DNA of 64,000 bases from Yoonia maritima (GCF_003003285.1 NZ_PVTP01000011.1:79796-143795), one strand, 5' to 3'; shown: positions 28,564 to 38,638, counted from the stretch's first letter. The notes: generated from the letters alone by a model not told the origin. Made by a program: numbers and translations.

Positions 28564-31500
28564 TCAAGGGATCGAAAGGCCGTTCAGGGTTTCGTGAAGC
28601 AGTTCTTTGGGCAGTTGCATCAATGTCCCCGTGGCCGTCCATAAAATGCCCACACAAACATCGCGATCTGGATAAATTTGGCGCAAGGCAGCGTCGTAGG
28701 CTGCCATCTGCCGCAAAATTCCCAACGGCGTTTGTGTGGCATGATCAGGCACGATTTGGTTTGACTTGTAATCAATCGCCAAAACGCTGTCTTCGCGGAT
28801 GATTAATCGGTCAATCGTGCCATGAATGCGCCCTATACCATCGATGTCGGCGGTGACATCAATTTCGGTCAAGGCGGCTGGATCCCAAAGATGGGCTAAA
28901 TCAGGTTGATCCAAAAGCCGGACAACTTCCTCCACAAGTCCAGGATCGTTGTGTTCCAATACACGCTGGCCAAGCGCTTTACGCTCTTTTGGGTCGGCCT
29001 GCGGTAGGTATTCCAACAGATTGTGGATCGCTGTCCCGCGTTCCATTGCGTCTTCGATATCCGCCCGCGCCGGATCACCGGGCATGATTTTCGCGCCATC
29101 AAATTCCGACGGAGACAACGTTTTGCGAATGGTTAGCTCTGGAACTGGGCCAAAGGTCGGTGCCTCAACTTTCGTTTTGGTGATAGGTTCGGGCTGCAGC
29201 AATTCGCCTGCGTCCCAATCAAGGTGCGCCACGCGCCGCGCTTCCATGTTGTCGATTTGTATTTCGGTATCACCGCGGGCGGCCATGCCGTCTGCAACGA
29301 TGTTATACCAACTGTCGTCACCGTCCCCCACATCACCAGCGGCCCCGACGATCAGCCATTTTTCTGCACGCGTCATCGCAACATAAAGAAGACGCATCCG
29401 TTCGCGGGTTTGCTTGGCGACGAAATCATCTCGGATTTCCTGCATTGCAGAACCCGAAGCCTGCGCCGCAGTTTTCCAGATCACGTGTTCACCAACCGGC
29501 AGCAATTCGTCTTTAACGTCAACACGGCGTTTGGCAGTGTCGGGCAAAATAACAATCGGCGCTTCAAGTCCCTTGGACCCGTGCACAGTCATCACCCTGA
29601 TCCGGTCACCTTGGGCATCCATCTGGCGTTTAACCTCTAGATCATCAGTTTCCATCCACGTCAGGAAACCGGTCAGACTAGGCACCCCTGTGCTTTCGTA
29701 GGCGAGCGCTTGGGAAAGCAGCGCATCAATGCCATCTTCTGCCTCTGGCCCCAACCGCGCCAAAAGTCTGCGCCGCCCATCGTGACGCGTCAGGATACGT
29801 TCAATCAGGTCATAGGGGCGTAAAAAGTCAGCTTCTTTACGTAAATCACGCAGGATAGCCAAAGTCTCGGAATGGTCTGAATCCCGTAAGGCAGGCCATA
29901 GATATCCTTTTTCTGGGCGGTGGTGTGCCAGTGTGAAGAGATCCTGTTCTGACCAGCCAAACAATGGGGACCGCAAAGCGGAAGCCAACGAAAGATCATC
30001 CTCTGGCAAGGCAAGAAAGTTCAAAAGTGCCGCAAGGTCTTTGACCGCCAGTTCTGCACCAACGCGTAGACGGTCAGCACCCGCGATCTTTAGACCTGCT
30101 GCCTTACATGCGCGGATCACTTCAGAAAACAGTTCCGAACGCCGCTGCACTAGGATCAAAAAGTCGCCTTCGGTGATCGGGCGGCGATGGTATTCACCCG
30201 AATGCCCGATTTCCTCTGGCAAGGTTTCGTGCGTGATCATGCGCTTGATCTGTTCCGCCACACGGTTTGCCATCAACACAGTGTGGTCCGTTTCGCTGGG
30301 CAGATCGATGGGGTCGAACCAGTTGCGGGGTTCATCAACCACCGATTTTTCGACGACAGGCCATAAATCAACGCGCCCCGGCATGTTTTCTTTGAACGCA
30401 ATGTGGGTCAGCGTGTCGTCCATCCCGGCGGCGCGGTCACCCGTAAACGTGGCATCCACGACGGACAGGATCGCTTGCGAAGACCGGAACGAATGGTCAA
30501 GCGATGTGACCTCGAACGGCTTTTCAACGGCGTGGTGGGCATCGCGGAAATGGACCTTCATTTCATCAAAGGCGGCAGGATCAGCGCCTTGGAACGAATA
30601 GATCGACTGCTTTTTGTCACCCACAACAAACACAGTGCGCTCGCGGTCCGGATGCGCGCCCTCGCCGCTTGCGAATTCTTGGGTCAGTTGTTCGATCACA
30701 GCCCACTGGGTGGGGCTTGTGTCTTGGGCTTCGTCAACCAGAACGTGGTCAATGCCGCCGTCCAATCGGAACAACACCCACTGCGCCACGTCCCGGTCGG
30801 TTAGCAGTGCCTTGGCTTTGCGGATCAGATCGTCAAAATCCAACGCACCCATCATCAATTTGCGCTGTTCATAGGCCGGCACAAAAATAGCGCCAAACCG
30901 ATAGATCGCAAGCGTGCGGTGCAACGCATTTAGCGCCAGCCGATCTTCGCGAGCGTCTTGAACGCCCAGCATGATGGGTTCCAGATCGTCCATTAGTTCG
31001 GCATGGGCTTCGCGGGTGCCCTTGGTTGGGAAGCTACCGACCTTCGCCCCAAACGGGGATTTGGCCGATGCCCCGAAAAGAAACACGCTTTCTAATAATT
31101 CTAGGTCTTGCAGCGTCCCGGGTGCGGTTGTGCTGACTTTATCAAGTGTTGCTGCAGCCTTGGCTTCGGTCGAACTGCCTTTGGCGCAAATCTTGGCCAG
31201 CGCGTGGATCGTATCAAGGCTTGATTGGCTTAGGACTTGTGAAACAAGCACATCAGCCGAAAGCGTCGGATCGATCCCAAGCGTTTCACACAGTGCTTCG
31301 CGTGGGATACCGTTTGCAAAGGCATCACGTTTGTTCGCGACTTCGGCCGTCAGTTTGGATAGCTCCGCGCCGGTGAAGTATCGCAAAACCTGTTCGACAG
31401 CGGGTGCATCTGGACCAGTGATCAGTTCATCCATGACCTCTGCGCGTAGCAGCTCTGCGGCGCGGTCTTCCATTTCGCGGAACTGCGGGCTCACTTGCGC

Positions 31501-31911
31501 TTCGAGTGGAAAACGCCGCAGAACACCTGCACAAAACGAGTGGATGGTTTGGATTTTCAAACCGCCAGGAGTTTCAATCGCGCGGGCAAACAGCGTCCTT
31601 GCTTCGCGCAGTTGCTGATCATCAATCACACGATCCACGCCAAGCGACTGAAGGTCCGCACGCAGCGCGTCGTCCGCCATCATCGTCCAAGTACCAAGCC
31701 GCTTGAACAGGCGGTTCTGCATCTCGGCTGCGGCGGCTTTGGTGTAGGTCAGGCAAAGAATGTTCTGCGGGGACACCTTTTCCAACAATAGCCGCGCCAC
31801 GCGGTCGGTCAGCACGCGGGTTTTGCCAGACCCGGCATTTGCAGAAAGCCAAGTGGATGTGCGTGGATCGGCGGCGTCGACCTGCCGTTGGGATGCTGCG
31901 TCGCGGATCAT
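28564..31911 (-). CDS. addA: Double-strand-break repair helicase-nuclease AddA
   Basis: 1115 residues. A UvrD-like helicase begins with ASQRQVDAADPRTSTWLSANAGSGKTRVLTDR (Walker A about residues 22-29). It also has NILCLTYTKAAAAEM, LDFDDLIRKAKALL, VLVDEAQDTSPTQWAVIEQL and VMTVHGSKGLEAPIVILPD. The C-terminal PD-(D/E)XK nuclease shows IHGTIDRLIIREDSVLAIDYKSN and QMAAYDAAL. With AddB it resects broken ends for RecA. Its ATG overlaps the addB stop by four bases. This is the alphaproteobacterial AddAB type rather than RecBCD. Confidence 0.97.
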   Translation of the reverse strand: MIRDAASQRQVDAADPRTSTWLSANAGSGKTRVLTDRVARLLLEKVSPQNILCLTYTKAAAAEMQNRLFKRLGTWTMMADDALRADLQSLGVDRVIDDQQLREARTLFARAIETPGGLKIQTIHSFCAGVLRRFPLEAQVSPQFREMEDRAAELLRAEVMDELITGPDAPAVEQVLRYFTGAELSKLTAEVANKRDAFANGIPREALCETLGIDPTLSADVLVSQVLSQSSLDTIHALAKICAKGSSTEAKAAATLDKVSTTAPGTLQDLELLESVFLFGASAKSPFGAKVGSFPTKGTREAHAELMDDLEPIMLGVQDAREDRLALNALHRTLAIYRFGAIFVPAYEQRKLMMGALDFDDLIRKAKALLTDRDVAQWVLFRLDGGIDHVLVDEAQDTSPTQWAVIEQLTQEFASGEGAHPDRERTVFVVGDKKQSIYSFQGADPAAFDEMKVHFRDAHHAVEKPFEVTSLDHSFRSSQAILSVVDATFTGDRAAGMDDTLTHIAFKENMPGRVDLWPVVEKSVVDEPRNWFDPIDLPSETDHTVLMANRVAEQIKRMITHETLPEEIGHSGEYHRRPITEGDFLILVQRRSELFSEVIRACKAAGLKIAGADRLRVGAELAVKDLAALLNFLALPEDDLSLASALRSPLFGWSEQDLFTLAHHRPEKGYLWPALRDSDHSETLAILRDLRKEADFLRPYDLIERILTRHDGRRRLLARLGPEAEDGIDALLSQALAYESTGVPSLTGFLTWMETDDLEVKRQMDAQGDRIRVMTVHGSKGLEAPIVILPDTAKRRVDVKDELLPVGEHVIWKTAAQASGSAMQEIRDDFVAKQTRERMRLLYVAMTRAEKWLIVGAAGDVGDGDDSWYNIVADGMAARGDTEIQIDNMEARRVAHLDWDAGELLQPEPITKTKVEAPTFGPVPELTIRKTLSPSEFDGAKIMPGDPARADIEDAMERGTAIHNLLEYLPQADPKERKALGQRVLEHNDPGLVEEVVRLLDQPDLAHLWDPAALTEIDVTADIDGIGRIHGTIDRLIIREDSVLAIDYKSNQIVPDHATQTPLGILRQMAAYDAALRQIYPDRDVCVGILWTATGTLMQLPKELLHETLNGLSIP

Positions 31912-34835
31912 GTCAGCACCTCTGGTTTTGGATCGTCACTGGTGTCCCATTCCCCGAAACGCGACAGGTGATCATAGGGGCTGTAATCGGTCTTTGAGAA
32001 TAGCGCGATCCGAGCGGTATAGCCGCGATCAACACGTTGCCAATTTTCAAAAAGCGTCTCTAACTCGGCCCAAACCTGATCCGGCGGGTTCTTTTCAAGT
32101 GGTGCGTTGCTGTTTTTCATCGTCGTGTTTACCCCGATGAATGTGGCGGCTTTAACGGGTTTCTGTCCAAGGTCATTAAACGCACCGCGTTCGACCATCG
32201 CGGCCTCGAGCAACAGTTGCTTGTCAAAGTTTTCTTGCTGTTTTTCGCTGGGAACAACGCCGGTTTTATAGTCGTAGATCAGCGCCTGACCGTCAGGGGT
32301 GATGTCGATCCGGTCGGCAAGGCAGGTCAGTTTTACACCTACGTTTGGAACTACGATTTCACCCTTCTTTTCGATCACGCGCTGATCGGACAGGGCTTGT
32401 CGTTTGACTTCATCTGCTAGGAACGGATCGGCTGATTTTTCCATCCGGGCGATCCACTGGGCGCGGATGGTCGGCCATGGGCAGTGTTCATGGAAACATT
32501 CATTGGCGATTTGCATCAGTGCTTCGCGATCGTCGGGTGCAAAGCCGCCTGCGATAAATTTTTCTAAGACTTCGTGCACGATGGTCCCGCGCAAAGGTGC
32601 ATCAGCTGTTGGTGCCAACGGATCAAGCGGGTCAAGGCGCAGCACCTTGCGTGCGTAAATCGCGAATGGATCGCGGATCAGCGTCTTGATTTGTGTGACG
32701 GACAATTGTTTGGGACGCGCATCAACGGGTGGGCAAGGTGAAGGACGTGGTGCTGGTTCTGTCCGGTGATCGGCGCCTGATAATTGCGCTGCCATGTCAG
32801 CCCAGTTGCGGCCACGTTCCAGCATTGCGTCCAGCGCGACAACGCCGTTTTGTTTGGGCAATCCACGTAGCAGGTTGGTAAGCCGGTTCACCCAACGCGA
32901 AGGTACGGTTTCCGCGTCAGAGGACCGTTTAGCGCGCGTGATCCAGACCTCTTTGCCGGCGATTGCTTGTTGATAATCGTGCGCGGAAAGACCGATGCGC
33001 CGTTCGGGCAAAAGCAATCCGGCCTTGGCCCGCATGACGCGGTTTAGCCAAGGGTCTGGTGCTGGTGCCTCGGGCCAAACCCCATCGTTCATCCCGCCAA
33101 GGATCGTCAGGTCAACGCCTTGAACACGGGCCTCTAGCGTACCCCAGATCAGGATTTGTGGGTGGCCTTTGTCACGTTCGCGCACGACGCCTTCGGACAG
33201 GATAGCGCCGAAAAGCGCGGCGTAATCCTTGGTATCCATTTTACCGGCAAAGTCGGCGTTCTCGGCAATCGTATCGCAGGTTTTGCGTGCCTCACGGCCC
33301 GCTGCCTCTTTCCATAGCTCGCCAGCGTCTGTTCCTGATGGCCCGGCGCACAGCTTTTCGGCCAGTCGGAGATGCGTCTGCAAATGGTCGGACAAAGGTA
33401 TGGTAAGCGGATCGGCATAGCCAAATACCGTTTCGGAAAGCCAATTCGCCCATTCATCGCGTCCTTCGGCACGGGACGCCCAATTGCGCAGCGTGTCGGG
33501 CGTTGGGAATGGCGGCCCGTTGCGGCGCAGATAGATCTCAAGTTCGCGGGAATGACGCAAATGCGGGCCGCGCTCAGAATCTGTCGAGTTGCACAGCGGA
33601 TGCTTTAGCAACACGAGCAACATTTCCCCGGTCAGCGGTTTGCCCAGCGTGTCAGCAACATGACGCAGCATCCGGCCTGGCGGCGATAGCTGCAACGGAA
33701 CACCGGCACTGTCATCCGGTTTAATATCCCAACGGTCCAGCGCGGCGGTAACCTGCCGCGTTAGCATCCGATCCGGAGAAATCAGCGCGGCAGTGATGCC
33801 GTCTTGGACGGCTTGGCGTAGACGTAGCGCGATGGTTTCGGCCTCGGCGCGGGGCGACGCAGCCTCGACTAATGTCAGCCCTTCGGTTGCAGCGGACAGG
33901 TCGCCCAGCTTGGGCCCTTCTTCCAGCCATTGGCTGGTGACGGGTGCAGGGCGTAGCGACAGTGATACCAATTTGTTTCGCGCTGGATGAATGGGCGCCA
34001 AATCACACCAGGACTTTACGTCATTGGGGCCAAATTCCATGAGGTCCATAAGACGACGGAACCGGAACTGCGGATGATCCTCGGCGGTCATTTCATCGTC
34101 CATCGCCTGCCAAACGGGATCGGGAAGATCGAAATCGTAACCGGGAAGGACAATCGCACCTTGGGGTAGTTTTGCGACCGCTTGCATAAACATCGCGGTC
34201 GCGCCGCGTGACCCGGTTGAACCGGCGACGATGATTGGATGGGTTGGTGGCGTGTCCGCCCAGCGCTGTGACAGCGTTTCGATGACAAGCCGTTGGCGCG
34301 CTTCTTTGTCGGGGGTGTCGTTGGTCGCCCCAAAAAACGGTGTGATAATGTTGAGGAACTTGAGCGCCCGCTGCCAGTGGCCGGATTGATCGGACACATC
34401 AAGGCTGGCAATGGTTTCTGGGCTTACGCCCTCGCCCTGCATTTCGTCCATCAGTTTCGCAAGGCTATCTGACAGATCATAAAGTGCGGCACGCGGCGCA
34501 AGGTCGGGTTCTTGTTCCAGTAGTTTCGATACGAATTGTAGAAGCTCAAACCGCCGACGCAATGGTGCAATCGCTGGCGGAACGATCAGCGATACGGGAT
34601 CATTCGCAAGGTCAGTTACCAGTTTGATCCGTGGCAAAAGGCGCGCTGGGCCAGCATCGAATACTTCGCGGATGCGGCGCTGCATACGTGTAGTGTTGAC
34701 GTATATTTCGGTACGCGCCCAGTCTTCCGGCGTCATGTTCTGACCGCGTGAGGTTAGGCCATCCACCAGTGACTGTGCGAAATCGACGCCCAGCGCGCTG
34801 CCGAAAATGCGAGGGCTGTCTGATGGTTCAAACAT
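31908..34835 (-). CDS. addB: Double-strand-break repair protein AddB (alphaproteobacterial type)
   Basis: 975 residues. No N-terminal Walker A is visible, as expected for the alphaproteobacterial AddB. Inactivated-helicase segments such as ILGGMNDGVWPEAPAPDPWLNRVMR are present. The C-terminal nuclease carries RGTIVHEVLEKF, ADRIDITPDGQALIYDYKTG and KQLLLEAAM, the PD-(D/E)XK and QxxxE motifs. It works with AddA in end resection. It overlaps murU by eight bases and addA by four. Confidence 0.95.
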   Translation of the reverse strand: MFEPSDSPRIFGSALGVDFAQSLVDGLTSRGQNMTPEDWARTEIYVNTTRMQRRIREVFDAGPARLLPRIKLVTDLANDPVSLIVPPAIAPLRRRFELLQFVSKLLEQEPDLAPRAALYDLSDSLAKLMDEMQGEGVSPETIASLDVSDQSGHWQRALKFLNIITPFFGATNDTPDKEARQRLVIETLSQRWADTPPTHPIIVAGSTGSRGATAMFMQAVAKLPQGAIVLPGYDFDLPDPVWQAMDDEMTAEDHPQFRFRRLMDLMEFGPNDVKSWCDLAPIHPARNKLVSLSLRPAPVTSQWLEEGPKLGDLSAATEGLTLVEAASPRAEAETIALRLRQAVQDGITAALISPDRMLTRQVTAALDRWDIKPDDSAGVPLQLSPPGRMLRHVADTLGKPLTGEMLLVLLKHPLCNSTDSERGPHLRHSRELEIYLRRNGPPFPTPDTLRNWASRAEGRDEWANWLSETVFGYADPLTIPLSDHLQTHLRLAEKLCAGPSGTDAGELWKEAAGREARKTCDTIAENADFAGKMDTKDYAALFGAILSEGVVRERDKGHPQILIWGTLEARVQGVDLTILGGMNDGVWPEAPAPDPWLNRVMRAKAGLLLPERRIGLSAHDYQQAIAGKEVWITRAKRSSDAETVPSRWVNRLTNLLRGLPKQNGVVALDAMLERGRNWADMAAQLSGADHRTEPAPRPSPCPPVDARPKQLSVTQIKTLIRDPFAIYARKVLRLDPLDPLAPTADAPLRGTIVHEVLEKFIAGGFAPDDREALMQIANECFHEHCPWPTIRAQWIARMEKSADPFLADEVKRQALSDQRVIEKKGEIVVPNVGVKLTCLADRIDITPDGQALIYDYKTGVVPSEKQQENFDKQLLLEAAMVERGAFNDLGQKPVKAATFIGVNTTMKNSNAPLEKNPPDQVWAELETLFENWQRVDRGYTARIALFSKTDYSPYDHLSRFGEWDTSDDPKPEVLT

Positions 34836-35499
34836 TCAACATCGCCTCGGCAATTGGGATGCTGGATGGCTGTCCGACATCACACCAAGCCCCGTCGTAT
34901 TTCACACCATAAAGCCCACCACGCGTGGCAATGTCATTCCACGCCACGTTCAGCGAAAATGCGGTTTCTTGGATGTGGTCGAGCGTTTCGGGCCGGATGA
35001 TCTGCACGCCGGTATAGATCACGTCAGGCCCACGGTGCAGGCGGTCATCGCTATCGATGCGAAAATCGCCTTTGCCCAGATGCCCATGTACGTTTGGCTT
35101 TTCGATCACCAGAAGCAGTGCTTCCATTTCATCGCGCCATGCTGACAGAACGGTCTCGATTGGGTTTGGCCCCCGCCACACTGCATCGGTATTCATGGTG
35201 ATCGCCGGACCCGACCCAAGTAGCGTCCGTGCCTGCCGTAGCCCACCACCAGTTTCGAGCAGCGCATCGGTTTCATCGGAAATTGCGATGTCTTGCCCAG
35301 CCAGATGGTTGCGCATTTGGTCCGCATGATAGTGCACGTTCACAACCTTTTGCCCGACGTTTGCGATGTCAGTGAATGACAGCGCATGGTCGATCAACGG
35401 TTTGCCTGCGACTTGGACAAGTGGCTTTGGCCGCTCCTTGGTCAGTGCGCCCATGCGGGTCCCAAGCCCGGCGGCAAACAATAGAATGGGCGTGGTCAT
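34828..35499 (-). CDS. murU: N-acetylmuramate-1-phosphate uridylyltransferase (MurU-type nucleotidyltransferase)
   Basis: 223 residues. The nucleotidyltransferase signature LFAAGLGTRMGALTKERPKPLVQVAGKPLIDHAL is at the N-terminus, and TMNTDAVWRGPNPIETVLSAW holds the metal-site aspartate. Close relatives may be annotated mannose-1-phosphate guanylyltransferase. The immediately adjacent amgK-like kinase favours MurU, which makes UDP-MurNAc in the recycling route that bypasses fosfomycin-sensitive synthesis. Overlaps of four and eight bases join it to its neighbours. Substrate choice is inferred from context. Confidence 0.85.
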   Translation of the reverse strand: MTTPILLFAAGLGTRMGALTKERPKPLVQVAGKPLIDHALSFTDIANVGQKVVNVHYHADQMRNHLAGQDIAISDETDALLETGGGLRQARTLLGSGPAITMNTDAVWRGPNPIETVLSAWRDEMEALLLVIEKPNVHGHLGKGDFRIDSDDRLHRGPDVIYTGVQIIRPETLDHIQETAFSLNVAWNDIATRGGLYGVKYDGAWCDVGQPSSIPIAEAMLNV

Positions 35500-36464
35500 G
35501 CGCGAAGCCTTGCAAGTGTTTCTGTGTCCGGTGCTGGTAGCGTATCGCGCACCGCCTGTTCCAGCATTTTCAGTTCTGGGTGGCGTAGATCGGCCATTAG
35601 ATTGGCCCAGACCCGTGGAATTAGATCAATGTATCGCTTTTTACCCATGACGAGGGAAAGCCGTGCAAACACCCCCAATATTCGCAAGTTGCGCTGGGCA
35701 CCAAGGCAGGCCAGCTGCGCGGGGAAATCGCTGCCCGCACCCGTCTTTGCCATGTAATAGGTCGTTATTTCTTGTGCTAATGCTGGGTCTATTTCCCGTC
35801 GTACGTCCCGCAAAAGCGATGCTAGATCGTAACCTGCTGGCGCGATAAATGCGTCTTGGTAATCTAGCAGACCAACGCGGTTCAGCCCTTGTTGTTCGGG
35901 TCGCCAAATCAGATTTTCAGCGTGGTAATCGCGGAGCGCAAGCGTGTTAGCATTTGGTGCGAGCGTGGTGAGCGCCTGGTGCACTTCGTTAGTGAGGTCC
36001 GGTGTAGGGGCGTTGGCGTAGAATTCGCCTGTGATCTCGACCATCTGAGCGCCGATTTCGGGTGTCATTTGGTTCAGGCCTGGAGGCGCGGGGTAATTGG
36101 CAAGATGCACCAAAACGTCGTTGGCCGCACGATAAAGCGTCAAGTTGTCGGAAGGGTTCTGAGTTAACCACCCTGCAAAGTCGTCTTGGCCTAGGTCGGA
36201 CAAGATCATGATACCAGCTGACACGTCGTGCGCTAAGATTTCAGGAGGTGCTAACCCCGCATTTTGTAGCAGACTGGTGATGCTGGCAAAGGCGTGGGTT
36301 GTTTCACCATTTTCAGGCGGTGCATCCATCAAAATCACATTCGACGTGCCATCGGTCAGGCGTTCGTACCGCCGGGCAGACGCATCACCAGCAAGTCCAT
36401 GCCGGTCCCAATCAGCCCAATCAGACGCGGCGATAAAGTTATCAATGATAGTTTTGCGTTCCAT
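35496..36464 (-). CDS. amgK: Anomeric MurNAc/GlcNAc kinase (AmgK-type phosphotransferase)
   Basis: The start is ATG 36464, overlapping the tsaE stop (TGATG); an ATG at 36494 would add ten residues. The 322-residue aminoglycoside-phosphotransferase fold includes GDASARRYERL in the nucleotide loop, RDYHAENLIWRPEQ as the catalytic loop and VGLLDYQDAFIAPAGYDLASLLRD as the metal-binding motif. In Pseudomonas AmgK phosphorylates MurNAc at the anomeric carbon for MurU. It is co-located with murU and tsaE in many proteobacteria, which supports the call. Confidence 0.87.
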   Translation of the reverse strand: MERKTIIDNFIAASDWADWDRHGLAGDASARRYERLTDGTSNVILMDAPPENGETTHAFASITSLLQNAGLAPPEILAHDVSAGIMILSDLGQDDFAGWLTQNPSDNLTLYRAANDVLVHLANYPAPPGLNQMTPEIGAQMVEITGEFYANAPTPDLTNEVHQALTTLAPNANTLALRDYHAENLIWRPEQQGLNRVGLLDYQDAFIAPAGYDLASLLRDVRREIDPALAQEITTYYMAKTGAGSDFPAQLACLGAQRNLRILGVFARLSLVMGKKRYIDLIPRVWANLMADLRHPELKMLEQAVRDTLPAPDTETLARLRA

Positions 36465-36925
36465 CACAAAACCGCCTTTAGCCGGTCGTGCCATTCCGGT
36501 GTTGTCGTGATTTGAACGCTGTGTTCGGTGTCTCCTGCCGCGAACGCGAGTTTAAGAGCGTTCTCTGGGGCATCAGTACCGAGCCGATCAGGCCATTCGA
36601 TCAGGCAGATCGCGGTTGTGAATGCTTCGTCCAGCCCGAGTTCGAATACTTCGTCGGGGTGGGTCAGCCTATAAAGGTCACAGTGCCAGATGTCGCCTTC
36701 TGGGTCTTCGTAGGTTTGGACAAGGGTGAAGGTTGGGGATGGAACGTCCTCCATCCGGCCAAGCCGGGCGCGGATTAATGCGCGGGCAAAGGCGGATTTA
36801 CCTGCGCCGATGGACCCTTCCAGCAAAAGCGTATCGCCGGGGGCCAGCAACGGCGCGATGCGGCTGGCCAGTTCAACGGTGTCAGTTTCGTTCGGCAGGG
36901 CGATTGTGATCGGCATATTGTTCAT
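36464..36925 (-). CDS. tsaE: tRNA threonylcarbamoyladenosine biosynthesis ATPase TsaE
   Basis: 153 residues with the P-loop LLLEGSIGAGKSAFARALIRA, DVPSPTFTLVQTY, the WHCDLYRL metal site, and CLIEWPDRLG. TsaE is the ATPase of the bacterial t6A complex (TsaB, TsaD, TsaE) that modifies A37 of ANN-decoding tRNAs. It opens an operon whose next four genes all overlap. The PAS gene lies 41 bp downstream of its start on the same strand, so it is upstream in transcription. Confidence 0.96.
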   Translation of the reverse strand: MNNMPITIALPNETDTVELASRIAPLLAPGDTLLLEGSIGAGKSAFARALIRARLGRMEDVPSPTFTLVQTYEDPEGDIWHCDLYRLTHPDEVFELGLDEAFTTAICLIEWPDRLGTDAPENALKLAFAAGDTEHSVQITTTPEWHDRLKAVL

Positions 36926-36966
36926 GCCGAAACACTATTGCTTGGGTCGCTACCTGCAAGGTCAAA

Positions 36967-38562
36967 TCAGCGTTTGCGAACGCGTATCGCTGGATCGTGC
37001 ATGGTTAGTTTTTGGATAACTGGGTTCATTTTCGCTGCGGTTGTAAACCGCACTAGCGTCTTACCCCCGGCGATTGGGTTCGCGTGGCATGACAACTGGC
37101 GACCGTCATCAAGTAGCGTACTGTCCGACCAAGCTTCGCGCGGGCCGATTTGATGCGTGAAATTCTGGATCTTTGACCAGATCGGGGTAGCCGTACACCG
37201 TTGTTGCCAGACCTTTGTTTCGGTCTGAAGCGCGCGTTGTTCGTGGTACAAAGCCGGATTTGTTTGCCATAGTTCAGCATAGGCTTGGTTCGAGATAACG
37301 AGCGTACCAGCGCTAGAGAATACTGCGATGGCGTCAGGAATACTGTCCAGCACTGCCTGACTGGTTTCGATGTCAGAACGGAACCGGCGTGTTAATGATA
37401 CTTCGGCGCTGATATCTTCGAACATAAACGCGAAAGCGCCATCAGGATGGGGGCGCCCGGTAACACGGTAGGTTTGCCCATCTGGTAGAGCCCAAGTTTC
37501 ACTGTAGGTTCCCTTTTTGGCGGCCACCTCGAGTTCGGTAAACTGGTCGCGCCATGAGGTGTAATTCTTAGGCTCGGGTAACATGCGGGATTCCCGCAGT
37601 TTATCTAAGACGGCCTCAAGCGTGGGACGGCTGCTGAGGAAATCAAACTTTAGCTTGGTTAGATCGAGCACTGCTGGATTGAATGTCGTCAGTTGGCGTT
37701 GTTTATCAAAAATTGCCAGTCCGATCGACAATTCCGCAAATGTCCGACCAAGGGTTTGCTTGAAACTGCGTCGTTCTTGTTCCGCCCTGACGATCCCGTT
37801 CGCGTCCGTGGCAAAGTGCATAAAGCCATCACCATGAGGTACGCTTGTCACGTCAAACCAGTGTTCAGCTGATTTATCGTGTAATTTAACCGAAAGGCGG
37901 CGCAATGATGTGCCCTTTGCACCGGGAATATCGTGGAGATCTGGGAATATTGATGCGCTGGGCCATACTGCCTGTACGGTGTCGCTGGGCGCATGCACTT
38001 GATCGATGAATTTGAGGTAGGTTTGATTGGCCCATAGCAATTTGCCATCGTCTGCTTCTTGCCAAATCAACTGCGGAGATTGTTGAGTAAGTTCACGTAG
38101 CATCGCTAGTTCTGATAGGCGAATATCGCTTGTGACGGTCGAGGATTGATGAGGTGTCAGTTCTTCTTGGGCGCCGTTGATCGCAATACGTAGCCGTCCA
38201 CCGGTTTTGCAAATTTCGACCCAGATCGACGTCGCTGTGACGCCATCAATTCGCGTTTTTGATGATGGAGGATTAGCAGCCAGTCCGCGCAATTGTGGAA
38301 AGTGGGGTCCAAGCATTTGCATCAGAGTATCAAACTCTGACAGGTCGGTCCTATGTTCGTTAATCAGTGCGATTGCTTGGGGCGTTGCATCAATGAGTTC
38401 GTCATCTTGGAACAGAAAAATCGGCAGGTTGTTCGCCCGTGCTGTGTCGATCTGCTTAGCATTGCGCCATTTCTTGATTTCTTGCTGGGATTTAAAGGCG
38501 ACCCCAACGCAGGTTGCGCAGCTTATACCAATGACCGCGAGGTCCAATAGACTCAGTAGCAT
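36967..38562 (-). CDS. PAS-domain signalling protein without a kinase domain
   Basis: 531 residues. One N-terminal membrane segment (about residues 3-23, LSLLDLAVIGISCATCVGVAF) is followed by at least two or three PAS-like domains. Recognisable stretches are LPIFLFQDDELIDATPQAIALI, FAELSIGLAIFDKQRQLTTFNPAVLDLT, RVTGRPHPDGAFAFMFEDISAE and LDSIPDAIAVFSSAGTLVISNQAY. The protein stops after the last PAS, with no HisKA, HATPase, GGDEF or EAL motif. Similar multi-PAS proteins normally carry an output domain, so it may be a partner sensor or a truncated form. It lies next to regB on the same strand. Confidence 0.75.
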   Translation of the reverse strand: MLLSLLDLAVIGISCATCVGVAFKSQQEIKKWRNAKQIDTARANNLPIFLFQDDELIDATPQAIALINEHRTDLSEFDTLMQMLGPHFPQLRGLAANPPSSKTRIDGVTATSIWVEICKTGGRLRIAINGAQEELTPHQSSTVTSDIRLSELAMLRELTQQSPQLIWQEADDGKLLWANQTYLKFIDQVHAPSDTVQAVWPSASIFPDLHDIPGAKGTSLRRLSVKLHDKSAEHWFDVTSVPHGDGFMHFATDANGIVRAEQERRSFKQTLGRTFAELSIGLAIFDKQRQLTTFNPAVLDLTKLKFDFLSSRPTLEAVLDKLRESRMLPEPKNYTSWRDQFTELEVAAKKGTYSETWALPDGQTYRVTGRPHPDGAFAFMFEDISAEVSLTRRFRSDIETSQAVLDSIPDAIAVFSSAGTLVISNQAYAELWQTNPALYHEQRALQTETKVWQQRCTATPIWSKIQNFTHQIGPREAWSDSTLLDDGRQLSCHANPIAGGKTLVRFTTAAKMNPVIQKLTMHDPAIRVRKR

Positions 38563-38638
38563 CTGTGAGTATCCCCAGTAAAACTGAGTTTAAACATCCG
38601 CCTTTAAGGTTAATGTGGCGTTAAGTGCGAGGCTTGTT

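Noticed and set aside
29933..30601. Antisense open frame of 222 codons within addA
   Set aside because: The opposite strand codes for a recognisable AddA helicase; the frame has low-complexity composition typical of shadow frames.
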